From contig HF987830.1 in the NCBI GenBank assembly GCA_000431135.1, positions 1 to 46,186 of the forward strand: a DNA stretch of 46,186 nucleotides, read 5' to 3'. Numbering within the stretch: position 1 is the stretch's first letter; each line of letters begins with the position of its first letter. Under the pieces are notes generated by a model, which worked only from the letters and a program-made list of their open reading frames with translations, ran no database searches and was not told where the DNA came from. The stretch is from Clostridium sp. CAG:590 (GTDB lineage: Bacteria > Bacillota > Clostridia > Lachnospirales > Lachnospiraceae). Both the position numbers and the translations under genes were made by a program. Shown in pieces: positions 8,406 through 16,191 of the stretch.

Positions 8406-8789
8406 TTATTTCTTCAGTGCGATCGCTTCCATCTCGATCAGTACATCTTTGGGAAGTCTTGCCACTTCTACACAGGAACGTGCAGGAAAGATTCCGGTAA
8501 AATATGTCGCATAGATCTCATTTAATGCTGCAAAATCATTCATATCCTTAATAAATACCGTTGTCTTTACCACATCTTCGCAGCTTGATCCCGCTGCCTC
8601 TAATAAAGCTTTCATACTGTCAAACACTCTTGTTGCCTGTACCTTGATATCCCCTTCTACCACACTACCGGTTGCCGGATCGATCGGTACTACTCCGGAA
8701 GTGTATACCATACCATTTACCTCAATTGCCTGTGAATATGGTCCGATCGCCTGTGGTGCCTTATCTGTCTTTACTACATTCTTGTTCAT
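8406..8789 (-). CDS. ridA: RidA family enamine/imine deaminase
   Basis: A 127-aa protein that hydrolyses reactive enamine/imine intermediates such as 2-aminoacrylate, protecting PLP enzymes; it acts as a cytoplasmic trimer. Hallmarks are IGPYSQAI, YTSGVVPIDPATG and FPARSCVEVARLPKDVLIEMEAIA, which contains the catalytic Arg (PARS) that sets RidA apart from inactive Rid subfamilies. Length is exactly typical. AAGGAGG lies upstream. Gaps of 19 nt on both sides place it in the CvfB-to-NatB run, although its function has no clear link to transport. Confidence 0.95.
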   Translation of the reverse strand: MNKNVVKTDKAPQAIGPYSQAIEVNGMVYTSGVVPIDPATGSVVEGDIKVQATRVFDSMKALLEAAGSSCEDVVKTTVFIKDMNDFAALNEIYATYFTGIFPARSCVEVARLPKDVLIEMEAIALKK

Positions 8790-8808
8790 AATGTTGTCCT
8801 CCTTAATA

Positions 8809-9660
8809 TTAACTTTGGTTAATTTTATCTGTGATCACAATGGAATGTTCGTGAATCTCAATCCGTTTCTCTTTCAGAAGTCGTCCGACAGCTCTCTTAA
8901 ATGCATTCTTACTAAGACCCATCTCGCGTTCAATGATCTCCGGGGATGCCTTATCCGTAAACGGCAGCACTCCGTCATACGAGAGAATTGCTTCGTATAC
9001 CATTTCACTGTCCTCTTCCATCTGTTTATATGCAGGCTGACCAAGTGACAGGTTCAATTTACCGTCTTCTCTTACTTCACTCACATGAAATGTCATAGTA
9101 TCTCCTACATATAATTTCTTATGCAGTTCCTGCTTCGGAACCAATCCCTGATACCGGTCTGCTACTGCAACAAATGCGCCCAGCTTTTCATTAATCTGGT
9201 ACACATATCCTTCTGCCACATCCCCTTTGTGATATGGGGAATCCGTAGCCAAATGCTCATACAGCCGCATGGATACACATGGCCGATTGCTCTTATCCAT
9301 GTACATATACACCAGATATTCTTTCCCTTCTCTGACTTTTCCAACCATTTCTTTAAATGGCATCAAAATATCTTTTTCCAGACCCCAGTCCATAAAGGCA
9401 CCGATATTGCCGACACTTGCCACACGCAGTCTCTTAATCTCATGTAATGTGATCAATGGTTTATTCACTGTTGCAATTGGCCGATCCGAAGAGTCCAGAT
9501 ATACAAATACTTCAATCTGTCCTCCGGCTTTCAAATCTTCCGGCACCTGTTTTCTAGGCAGCAATACCGCATCGGAATCGCCCTGTTTCTCCGCAAGATA
9601 CACTCCAAAATCTTTGCTCCGGATTACCTGTAATGTCTGCCATTTTCCAATCTCTATCAT
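8809..9660 (-). CDS. CvfB-like S1 RNA-binding protein
   Basis: A 283-aa RNA-binding protein of the CvfB/YitL family: tandem S1-type OB folds followed by a C-terminal winged helix (about 215-280, ending KRAVGRLLKEKRIEI). One S1 domain shows VGNIGAFMDWGLEKDILMPFKEM (about 80-102), the next GYVYQINEKLGAFVAV. CvfB affects virulence-factor expression in Staphylococcus aureus after transcription; its role here is unknown. No signal peptide. It is probably first in the leftward run, with GGAGC at a good distance from its ATG. Confidence 0.88.
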   Translation of the reverse strand: MIEIGKWQTLQVIRSKDFGVYLAEKQGDSDAVLLPRKQVPEDLKAGGQIEVFVYLDSSDRPIATVNKPLITLHEIKRLRVASVGNIGAFMDWGLEKDILMPFKEMVGKVREGKEYLVYMYMDKSNRPCVSMRLYEHLATDSPYHKGDVAEGYVYQINEKLGAFVAVADRYQGLVPKQELHKKLYVGDTMTFHVSEVREDGKLNLSLGQPAYKQMEEDSEMVYEAILSYDGVLPFTDKASPEIIEREMGLSKNAFKRAVGRLLKEKRIEIHEHSIVITDKINQS

Positions 9661-9747
9661 AATTGCTCCATTTCTACAAAATCATAACTTATTTCTTTTC
9701 AGTATCATCTCTGTCTATACCGATTATAAACATGGAATGTACATTTT

Positions 9748-10380
9748 TCAACATAAAGTTGAGATTCCGTATTTTGAAAGATCTACCTTTCCATCAATAA
9801 CCTCAACGCCATCCTCCTCTAACCGCTTTGCCTGTGCACCTTCTCCGCCAAACGCAAATGCTCCTGCTAATTCTCCCTTTGCATTGACCACACGAAAACA
9901 TGGAATATGTTCCGGATCCGGATTTTTATGCAGTGCGTTTCCCACAGCACGTGCCATCTTTTTATCGCCTGCCATCTCTGCCACCTGACCATAGGTTGCA
10001 ACTTTTCCTTTTGGAATCCGTTTTACTGCCTCATAGATCCGTTTCGTCGGGCTGTCCGTCACCAGTTCATAACTCTCTGCGATCATCCGCCGGATATCCG
10101 CATCCGGAATGCTTCCATCCAGTATGATCGTATTCCAATGCTCTTTATTCTGATGCCATCCCGGTATAACCGAAGGAAATGCCTGTCTCCAGAAATCCCG
10201 CCATTCCGGATCCACTTTTACATTCAGATTGATGTATCCATCCCGTTCATAGGTCCATAAAAATACCTTCTTCGATCCCTTTACACGAACCAGCTGCCAG
10301 TTCGGATCATGAAATGGTGCCTGCTGATAGGTGTCCGGAAAAGACAGACCATATTCTAATGCTTCTTCTCTTGTTCTCAT
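9748..10380 (-). CDS. MmcQ/YjbR domain fused to alkyltransferase-like (MGMT/ATL) domain
   Basis: A 210-aa two-domain protein. Residues 1-105 are MmcQ/YjbR-like (FPDTYQQAPFHDPNWQLVR, DGYINLNVKVDP, GWHQNKEHWNTIIL), a CyaY-like fold often considered DNA-binding. Residues 108-205 are the DNA-binding/alkyltransferase domain of O6-alkylguanine repair proteins, with KRIPKGKVATYGQVAEMAG, the Arg-finger helix ARAVGNAL and a C-terminal GG...RLEEDGV. The active-site motif reads PCFRVV (Cys161): the Cys is kept but the usual His of PCHR is Phe. It is thus neither a standard methyltransferase nor a standard ATL (Cys replaced). It may flag alkylated guanine, or have weak transferase activity. An AlkD-like gene lies 3.2 kb away. 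Confidence 0.88.
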   Translation of the reverse strand: MRTREEALEYGLSFPDTYQQAPFHDPNWQLVRVKGSKKVFLWTYERDGYINLNVKVDPEWRDFWRQAFPSVIPGWHQNKEHWNTIILDGSIPDADIRRMIAESYELVTDSPTKRIYEAVKRIPKGKVATYGQVAEMAGDKKMARAVGNALHKNPDPEHIPCFRVVNAKGELAGAFAFGGEGAQAKRLEEDGVEVIDGKVDLSKYGISTLC

Positions 10381-10413
10381 AGCAACACTCCCCGTTCCTC
10401 TATTACATTTTCA

Positions 10414-10442
10414 TTGAATCTGCCTATAAAATAGTTTATTAT
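10414..10442 (+). promoter_or_regulatory. Predicted promoter for esterase-chemoreceptor pair
   Basis: TTGAAT at 10414-10419, a 17-nt spacer and TATTAT at 10437-10442, some 58 nt upstream of the esterase ATG. Plausible sigma-A match; not tested. Confidence 0.45.
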
Positions 10443-10500
10443 ATAGGTAACATATTTTAGGAATTTTTTCAATTCCCAACCAGACAGAGGTATTGAACAA

Positions 10501-11436
10501 ATGAGTCAGACAATCAAGAATATTTTTTATAAGCAACGAACCGATTTTGAGCAGTCTCTTGCTAAACGCAACAGCGAATTATCCTTTCCGGAAGGTATAG
10601 AGGTAATGTCCGACATTTCATATGCAGCGGATGATTCCCCTTCACACCGTCTGGATATATACCGTCCACTTGATAAACCAGAACAGGAACTGCCTGTTGT
10701 GATCAACATCCACGGAGGCGGTCTGATTTTAGGTTGTAAGGAATTCAACCGGCATTTTTGTGCCCGTTTCAGTAAACTTGGCTATCTGGTCATCAGTATT
10801 GAATATCGCCTTGTACCGGATTGCCTGTTTTTCGATCAGTGCGAAGATATCTTTTCTGCTTTTCAGTATATCCGGGATCACTTAACCGAATATCACGGAA
10901 ACATCAATGAGCTATATGCTACCGGTGACAGCGGTGGTGCATGCCTGTTGACCTATTGTGTATCCATGCAGAATCAACCTGCTGTTGCAAAGGCTGCAAA
11001 TGTTACGCCACACCCGTTGCCGATCAAAGCGCTGGGATTGATCAGTGGTATGTTTTACACAAACAAACTAGATTCTATCGGTTTATTCCTGCCACGTTAT
11101 CTGTATGGCAGGCATTATAAGCGTACAGCATATGCTCCTTACGTCAATCCGGAGCATCCCGATATTATCCTGTCCCTGCCTCCATGTTTTCTCGTAACAA
11201 GTGAACGGGACAATCTAAGACACTATACGATGCAATTCGAAAAAGCACTCGCCCGGCACGACCACACCCATGTACTACTTGATTTTCCAGACGATGCACG
11301 TTTAACCCATGCCTTTTCCGTGTTTGAACCATTCCTGCCGGAAAGCACAAAAACCATACAGGCAATGTCAGACTATTTTCAACAGATAAACAAATCTACA
11401 AATGATACGATGGAGGAAACTTATGAATTACGATGA
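10501..11436 (+). CDS. Alpha/beta hydrolase, hormone-sensitive-lipase-like esterase
   Basis: A 311-aa cytoplasmic carboxylesterase. It carries NIHGGGLILG (the HGGG oxyanion motif of the Abhydrolase_3/HSL family), EYRLVPD, the nucleophile elbow GDSGGA, the acid in SERDNLRHY and the base in LTHAF. Length is standard. It hydrolyses short acyl esters; the natural substrate is unknown. Its last 14 nt overlap the start of the chemoreceptor gene, so the two are probably translated from one mRNA, an odd pairing. Confidence 0.9.
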   Translation: MSQTIKNIFYKQRTDFEQSLAKRNSELSFPEGIEVMSDISYAADDSPSHRLDIYRPLDKPEQELPVVINIHGGGLILGCKEFNRHFCARFSKLGYLVISIEYRLVPDCLFFDQCEDIFSAFQYIRDHLTEYHGNINELYATGDSGGACLLTYCVSMQNQPAVAKAANVTPHPLPIKALGLISGMFYTNKLDSIGLFLPRYLYGRHYKRTAYAPYVNPEHPDIILSLPPCFLVTSERDNLRHYTMQFEKALARHDHTHVLLDFPDDARLTHAFSVFEPFLPESTKTIQAMSDYFQQINKSTNDTMEETYELR

Positions 11437-13504
11437 AGCTGTTTTTAAAGAAAAAGCAAACCGGAAAGCCCGGAAGATATGGATCATTTTTGCAGTATTG
11501 CTCTCTGCTAACTACGGAAGCGATGTAGCAAACGGACTGAATACAGTTCCCTATTATCTCGCCTTTCTGGTTCTGTGCTGGTTACCGCTTTTTGCTGGAG
11601 AAATTCTGCTGCGTTTGAAAGGATTTACTACTGAATGGTACCGGTATGACCTTGTGATCGGTTATGGAATATTCTATACATTTGTTGTCAGTACTACTGC
11701 TTCACCGATCGCATTTACCTACATTCTTCCTGTAACAAGTCTTTTAGTCTTATATAAGAACAAGAAATTCATGATTACCTGTGGAATTGTCAATTCGATC
11801 ATTATTGTCGGAAGCTCTGTATATCATGTATTGCAGGGATACAATTCCGCAGCCGACATGAAAAATTATCAATTAGAACTGGCCTGCATTATATTGTGTT
11901 ATATCTGCTATGTTATGTCCATTCAGCATTTAAATGAATCCGACGGTGCCATGACAGACAGTATCAAAGCAGATCTGAACCGTGTTATTACAACCGTCGA
12001 ACAGGTCAAAACTGCCAGCAATTCCATTATCGACGGGGTATCTGTTGTCCGGGAATTAGCTTCAGAAAACACACACGGAGCAAACATTGTTGTCCAGAGT
12101 CTTCACACGTTAAAGGACAACAACTCCGATCTGCAGAACACAACCACGTCCTCTAACCAGATGACCTCCGATATCCACTCACAGGTAAACCACGTTGCTT
12201 CCATGATTGGCGAAATGGTATCACTTACCTCCGCTTCCGGAGAACATGCAAAGATCAGTTCTGCTGATCTTGACAGTCTCATTACTACCACAAATACCAT
12301 GGCTGCATTGTCTACAGAGATTGAGTCCATTTTACGGGATTTCAAGCAGGAATTCGATATGGTAAAAGAAGAAACCGGTACGATTGAAAATATCAATACC
12401 CAGACAAACCTGCTAGCACTCAATGCATCCATTGAAGCCGCAAGAGCAGGTGATGCTGGTAAAGGCTTTGCAGTCGTTGCTGATCAGATCCGTAACTTAA
12501 GCGTGGAAACACAGAACTCTTCAAGCCAGATCCGTCAGGCGTTACAACATTTAGAAGAAACCTCTGATCAGATGACCGGTTCCATCGAAAAAACATTACA
12601 ATTAATCCAGTTAATGTTGGAGAAAGTAACACTTGCCGGAACAAATGTAGCAAAGATTGCATCCGACACCACACAGTTAGAACACAATATTCATGTGATC
12701 GACACTGCAATGAAAGAAGTGGAAGCATCGAACCTCCACCTTGTAGATAATCTTGAACAGGTATCCGGCATTGTTGAACATATGACAACTTCCATTGCCG
12801 ACTCGAATGAGATCAGCAACCGAATGCTCAGTAAATACGACGAATCCGCAAGCAATATCAATTCTATTGAAACCGTGGTAGAATCGCTGATGTGTGAGCT
12901 TGGCATCGGCGGATTCATGGGGGTGGAAGATATTCTTCCCGGCATGAAACTGATGGTAAATACCGACCAGTCCGCAACCTGTCACGGTGAAGTGATCTCG
13001 CAACAGGATAATACCATTACCGCCCGCTTTCATTCCATTATGCCGATCACTTCCGCTACCGCATGTCAGTTGCAGGTTGTTGTGGGAAATGTACTATATT
13101 GCTGGCAGGAAGCACAGATCGAACCGGTCAGCCAGGCTACGGATCAATTTGTTATCACCTTGAAATCACGTCCTAAGATCAACAATCGTCGAAAATATCC
13201 CCGATTAGATCTGGCAAATCCATGCCTTATTCATATTGCTGACGACACCAGAACTATTACCGGTTCATTGGATAATCTCAGCGCCAGCGGATTTGCATTC
13301 CTGACACATGATGCATTCTTTGCAGATCACAAGGGTACTAACATTACCTTAGAGATTCAGAATTTCGATCTGGTGCAGCACAACCGGTTAGAAGGTCGTG
13401 TCATCCGTTGTTCCGACAATGACGGACTTTACATTGTTGGCTGTCAGATGCCGGAAGACGATACGATCATTCGTGACTATGTAGAACGCAAACTGAAAGG
13501 GTAA
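11423..13504 (+). CDS. Methyl-accepting chemoreceptor fused to a YcgR-like PilZ c-di-GMP module
   Basis: A 693-aa protein. I start it at ATG 11423, with GGAGG 6 nt before; an in-frame ATG at 11402 has no ribosome site. Residues 18-167 hold about six membrane helices with no large extracellular sensor. Residues 185-490 are the coiled-coil signalling domain, with the receptor tip ENINTQTNLLALNASIEAAR and GDAGKGFAVVADQIRNLS that contacts CheA/CheW. Residues 500-580 resemble the YcgR N-terminal domain (GMKLMV...GEVIS). Residues 587-690 are PilZ, with RxxxR (R590, R594) and NLSASG (N618, S620, G623), the c-di-GMP contacts. It likely reads c-di-GMP, membrane state or both into chemotaxis. Confidence 0.92.
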   Translation: MNYDEAVFKEKANRKARKIWIIFAVLLSANYGSDVANGLNTVPYYLAFLVLCWLPLFAGEILLRLKGFTTEWYRYDLVIGYGIFYTFVVSTTASPIAFTYILPVTSLLVLYKNKKFMITCGIVNSIIIVGSSVYHVLQGYNSAADMKNYQLELACIILCYICYVMSIQHLNESDGAMTDSIKADLNRVITTVEQVKTASNSIIDGVSVVRELASENTHGANIVVQSLHTLKDNNSDLQNTTTSSNQMTSDIHSQVNHVASMIGEMVSLTSASGEHAKISSADLDSLITTTNTMAALSTEIESILRDFKQEFDMVKEETGTIENINTQTNLLALNASIEAARAGDAGKGFAVVADQIRNLSVETQNSSSQIRQALQHLEETSDQMTGSIEKTLQLIQLMLEKVTLAGTNVAKIASDTTQLEHNIHVIDTAMKEVEASNLHLVDNLEQVSGIVEHMTTSIADSNEISNRMLSKYDESASNINSIETVVESLMCELGIGGFMGVEDILPGMKLMVNTDQSATCHGEVISQQDNTITARFHSIMPITSATACQLQVVVGNVLYCWQEAQIEPVSQATDQFVITLKSRPKINNRRKYPRLDLANPCLIHIADDTRTITGSLDNLSASGFAFLTHDAFFADHKGTNITLEIQNFDLVQHNRLEGRVIRCSDNDGLYIVGCQMPEDDTIIRDYVERKLKG

Positions 13505-13512
13505 CTCATAAA

Positions 13513-13566
13513 AATATCTCAAACCATCCGGGTTTCATGTCCGGAATGATTTGAGATATTCTTTTT
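13513..13566 (+). terminator. Shared bidirectional terminator, overlapping the end of the AlkD-like gene
   Basis: AATATCTCAAA (13513-13523) pairs with TTTGAGATATT (13550-13560), and the stem continues inward through CAT-CCGG/CCGGAATG. Rightward it is followed by CTTTTTG; leftward, after the left arm, by TTTATGAG. The right arm lies inside the coding sequence of the convergent gene, whose stop is in the loop region. Confidence 0.75.
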
Positions 13567-14224
13567 GTCCGGGGGTGATCCGATAACTCTCCACTGCCTT
13601 CTGAATGGTTTTTCGATGCACCCACGGTGAAAGTTTTCTTTGCTCGATATATGGGATCACTGCATCCCATTGTTTTGCCAAAGCCGTCGCAAAATACCAG
13701 GCGATCATCATATTGATATAGTATTCTTCCGAGGATACCTCCGCAACCATCTGCGGATATTCTGCCGAAAAATCATCCTCTAAAAACAATCGCATCAACA
13801 TTCCAATTGCATATCGCACGGTATAAGTCTGCGAAGATTTTATCCATATCTTTATATGTTCAAGCACGTCCTTTTTATGCTTTTCAAAACATTTCGGTGC
13901 CGGAAAATCACACGTTGCCCAGTTATTAATGTACGGAAGAAACCGTTCCATCTCCTGCATGCATCCATCATAGTCTTTCATTTCAACAAGCAGCATCATA
14001 TGTAAATTATTCTCTTCATAGTATCGATGCGGCAGCTCTTTTAAAAACTTTTCTTTTTCATCGGACTTTGCAAATTCTTTTGCAAATTTTCTCAATACCG
14101 GCACCCGTATGCCGATGACATCTTCCTTGGGAATATTCGGCATCAATTTACTGTGAAAATCTCTGTATTCTTCATCCTGCAACACAAACAGTTGTTGTTG
14201 CAACCGTGTAAGTTTCTCACTCAT
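13535..14224 (-). CDS. AlkD-like DNA alkylation repair protein
   Basis: A 229-aa HEAT-like repeat protein of the DNA alkylation repair family (AlkC/AlkD group), which removes N3/N7-alkylated bases without base flipping. Family features include IPKEDVIGIRVPVLRKFAKEFAK (about 30-52), NNLHMMLLVEMKD, INNWATCDFPAPKCF (the W-x-x-C/S-D region lining the lesion cleft), and the C-terminal YYINMMIAWYFATALAKQWD and WVHRKTIQKAVESYRI. Length is typical. It starts 7 nt after the acyl-ACP thioesterase stop, an operon pairing of no obvious logic. Confidence 0.92.
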   Translation of the reverse strand: MSEKLTRLQQQLFVLQDEEYRDFHSKLMPNIPKEDVIGIRVPVLRKFAKEFAKSDEKEKFLKELPHRYYEENNLHMMLLVEMKDYDGCMQEMERFLPYINNWATCDFPAPKCFEKHKKDVLEHIKIWIKSSQTYTVRYAIGMLMRLFLEDDFSAEYPQMVAEVSSEEYYINMMIAWYFATALAKQWDAVIPYIEQRKLSPWVHRKTIQKAVESYRITPGQKEYLKSFRT

Positions 14225-14231
14225 ACCATTC

Positions 14232-14948
14232 TCACTCCACCTCTACGATCACATAGATATTGCCTTCCTGATCCGACAAGATTACCTGTTGTCTGCCATC
14301 TTGATAATAACAGGAAGGATACATGATATCCCCTGACTTCGCTGCTTTTCGATAATCCACCCGCATTCTCTTGATCGGTTCTTCCACACACAGACAGTTC
14401 AATGCCTCTTCCACATATTTTCCGTTATTCACATGATGATTAGAATCCAAAAAGGACGGTTTCACCACAATTGGTTCATACTGTTTCGATAATATCTGAT
14501 CCTCCGCATCCAACGGTCTGATCTTTCTGGGTGCATAATCCATCTCCAGCGCCGGTTCAATCGTATAAGGTGCCGCATCCTCCGGTGTAATCCTTGTCGG
14601 CATCATTTTATCAATATCCATAAAGATCCAGATGGAATTCGCCTTTACAATCTGATTCTCATCCGCATCCAGCACAACAAAATTCCTGTGTCCATACATT
14701 CCCTTAAAATCATGTGCCCATGTTCTCACCTTCACCAATTCCATAAATTCCGGATATCGATCGACTTCTATCTGCCAGCTTGATAAAAACCATGCTCTTC
14801 GTGTCTTTTGCACCGCAGATACTCCCTGACCTACCGTTTCTGAATGGGCAATCGTACAGTCCTGTAAATAGTGTACCAAACCTGCCATATTTACTTTCAG
14901 ATCACCGGCTACTTCCGAATAAGTGACCTGCCTTTTCATCTCAAACAT
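14232..14948 (-). CDS. Acyl-ACP thioesterase
   Basis: A 238-aa double hot-dog thioesterase (Acyl-ACP_TE family, bacterial relatives of plant FatA/FatB) that releases free fatty acid from acyl-ACP. The N-terminal hot-dog has NMAGLVHYLQDCTIAHSE and RRAWFLSSWQIEVDRYP; the C-terminal one has SFLDSNHHVNNGKYVEEAL, which carries the Asn/His catalytic residues. AGGAG is 8 nt upstream of the chosen ATG. Cytoplasmic; it may set chain length or recycle acyl groups. Confidence 0.92.
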   Translation of the reverse strand: MFEMKRQVTYSEVAGDLKVNMAGLVHYLQDCTIAHSETVGQGVSAVQKTRRAWFLSSWQIEVDRYPEFMELVKVRTWAHDFKGMYGHRNFVVLDADENQIVKANSIWIFMDIDKMMPTRITPEDAAPYTIEPALEMDYAPRKIRPLDAEDQILSKQYEPIVVKPSFLDSNHHVNNGKYVEEALNCLCVEEPIKRMRVDYRKAAKSGDIMYPSCYYQDGRQQVILSDQEGNIYVIVEVE

Positions 14949-15047
14949 ATTGCTTACTCCTCTTTTTCATGCTGTGTTGATACCATTATACCGCACTTCC
15001 TCTTCTATGGTCAAAATCATATTTTAAAAAAAAATTAAAATTACCCC

Positions 15048-15075
15048 TTGATTTTTATTTTGAAATGTGTATAAT
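15048..15075 (+). promoter_or_regulatory. Promoter of tRNA-Gln
   Basis: TTGATT at 15048-15053, a 16-nt spacer and an exact TATAAT at 15070-15075, preceded by an A/T tract at about 15021-15043 that looks like an UP element. The tRNA begins 30 nt downstream. Confidence 0.65.
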
Positions 15076-15104
15076 AATGTCTTGTGAGCGGCGAAAACGC
15101 TTAA

Positions 15105-15176
15105 TGGGGTATCGCCAAATGGTAAGGCAACGGACTCTGACTCCGTCATTTCAAGGTTCGAATCCTTGTACCCCAG
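15105..15176 (+). tRNA. tRNA-Gln (anticodon CTG)
   Basis: A 72-nt cloverleaf. The acceptor stem TGGGGTA/TACCCCA is perfect; the D arm is GCCAAATGGTAAGGC; the anticodon stem ACGGA/TCCGT has loop CTCTGAC, giving anticodon CTG; the T arm is CAAGG-TTCGAAT-CCTTG. The discriminator is G and no CCA is encoded. It has its own promoter and terminator. Confidence 0.96.
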
Positions 15177-15180
15177 CTAG

Positions 15181-15216
15181 AGACGATAGGATATATCCTA
15201 TCGTCTTTTTATTTTA
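15181..15216 (+). terminator. Intrinsic terminator of tRNA-Gln
   Basis: A perfect 26-nt palindrome (15181-15206; half-site AGACGATAGGATA) is followed by TTTTATTTT. It ends beside the stop of the convergent WYL regulator and may also insulate it. Confidence 0.9.
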
Positions 15217-16191
15217 CTCAATCTGTAATATTCTTTTTGATTCCGCAATCAGCTGATCCTGAAGCCACTTTGGACTGACCACCGCTATATCCGGTCCGAA
15301 TCCCCTGATCCACCGAACCACATCCGGTGCAATTGCCGTTTTCTTATAAAAATGCAGTCCATCCTCCTGTTCTTCCAACCGGTCTGCACGATTTTTCTCG
15401 TATTCCTTTACATACCGGATACTGTCGCCTGTAAATACCAGTTCCAGCAGCTCCTGCTCCTCACCTGTTAATTTCAAGAATGTCTCCTGCTCTTTTTCCT
15501 TCTCGGTAAAATGTGCATCCAATACCGTAATATCCCTGATTCGGGATACCCGGAACCTTCTCACGGCCTGCCGCAATTCACAATATCCTTCCACACAGAG
15601 AAACGAATCTAACAACAGCATACGATATGGATGAATCACACGTGTACTGCTTGAATCACTGGAAAAACTGTAATATTGCATTTCCACTTTATTCTGATTA
15701 TCAATTGCATTCTGAATCATTTTTTCAATCCGGCTGTCCACTTTATCCATCACGCCATTTTCTCTTCCTGCCTGGCGGAAATGACCGCAAAGTTTCTCAA
15801 ATTGCAATTGATTCAAAGATGCAGAACGGTCGACCATTTTATCAATCAGCGATATTGCATGTTGTCCCATATCCAGATGCGCATATTCACCTAACATCTC
15901 CTTTGCAAATGCCAGCGATGCCAGATCCTCAATTGTAAAATCAACATTCTTTAATGTATATTTGTCCGCATAAAAATAGGTCTTGCCGCTCCGTTCTTCC
16001 TCTCCAATTCCATAATTTAACGACAACTCATCAATATCCCGCAAAATGGTTCTCTTCGTCACATCAATATCCCATTGATGCAATCGTTCCCGAATCTCCT
16101 CAGCGGAATATCCCTTGGGATTTTCCGAAAGCAATGACAATATATAAATCTGTCTTTGCGAAACAGAAATACCTTTTTCTCCTTCATTCAT
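15214..16191 (-). CDS. HTH-WYL domain transcriptional regulator
   Basis: About 325 residues from ATG 16191, which has AGGAG 10 nt upstream; an in-frame ATG at 16209 lacks one. The N-terminal winged helix is ISVSQRQIYILSLLSENPKGYSAEEI ... DVTKRTILRDIDEL (HTH_11/DeoR-like). The central and C-terminal regions form a WYL module (about 155-230: KVEMQYYSF, VIHPYRMLLLDSFLCVEGYCEL, RRFRVSRIRDITVLD) and a WCX tail. WYL proteins bind nucleic-acid-like or nucleotide ligands and regulate stress or defence genes. It overlaps the GH3 gene by 8 nt and closes the MoxR-type operon. Confidence 0.9.
   Translation of the reverse strand: MNEGEKGISVSQRQIYILSLLSENPKGYSAEEIRERLHQWDIDVTKRTILRDIDELSLNYGIGEEERSGKTYFYADKYTLKNVDFTIEDLASLAFAKEMLGEYAHLDMGQHAISLIDKMVDRSASLNQLQFEKLCGHFRQAGRENGVMDKVDSRIEKMIQNAIDNQNKVEMQYYSFSSDSSSTRVIHPYRMLLLDSFLCVEGYCELRQAVRRFRVSRIRDITVLDAHFTEKEKEQETFLKLTGEEQELLELVFTGDSIRYVKEYEKNRADRLEEQEDGLHFYKKTAIAPDVVRWIRGFGPDIAVVSPKWLQDQLIAESKRILQIE

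Noticed and set aside
15065..15256. A 63-codon open frame covering the tRNA-Gln region
   Set aside because: It runs through a clear tRNA and its terminator; not a gene.
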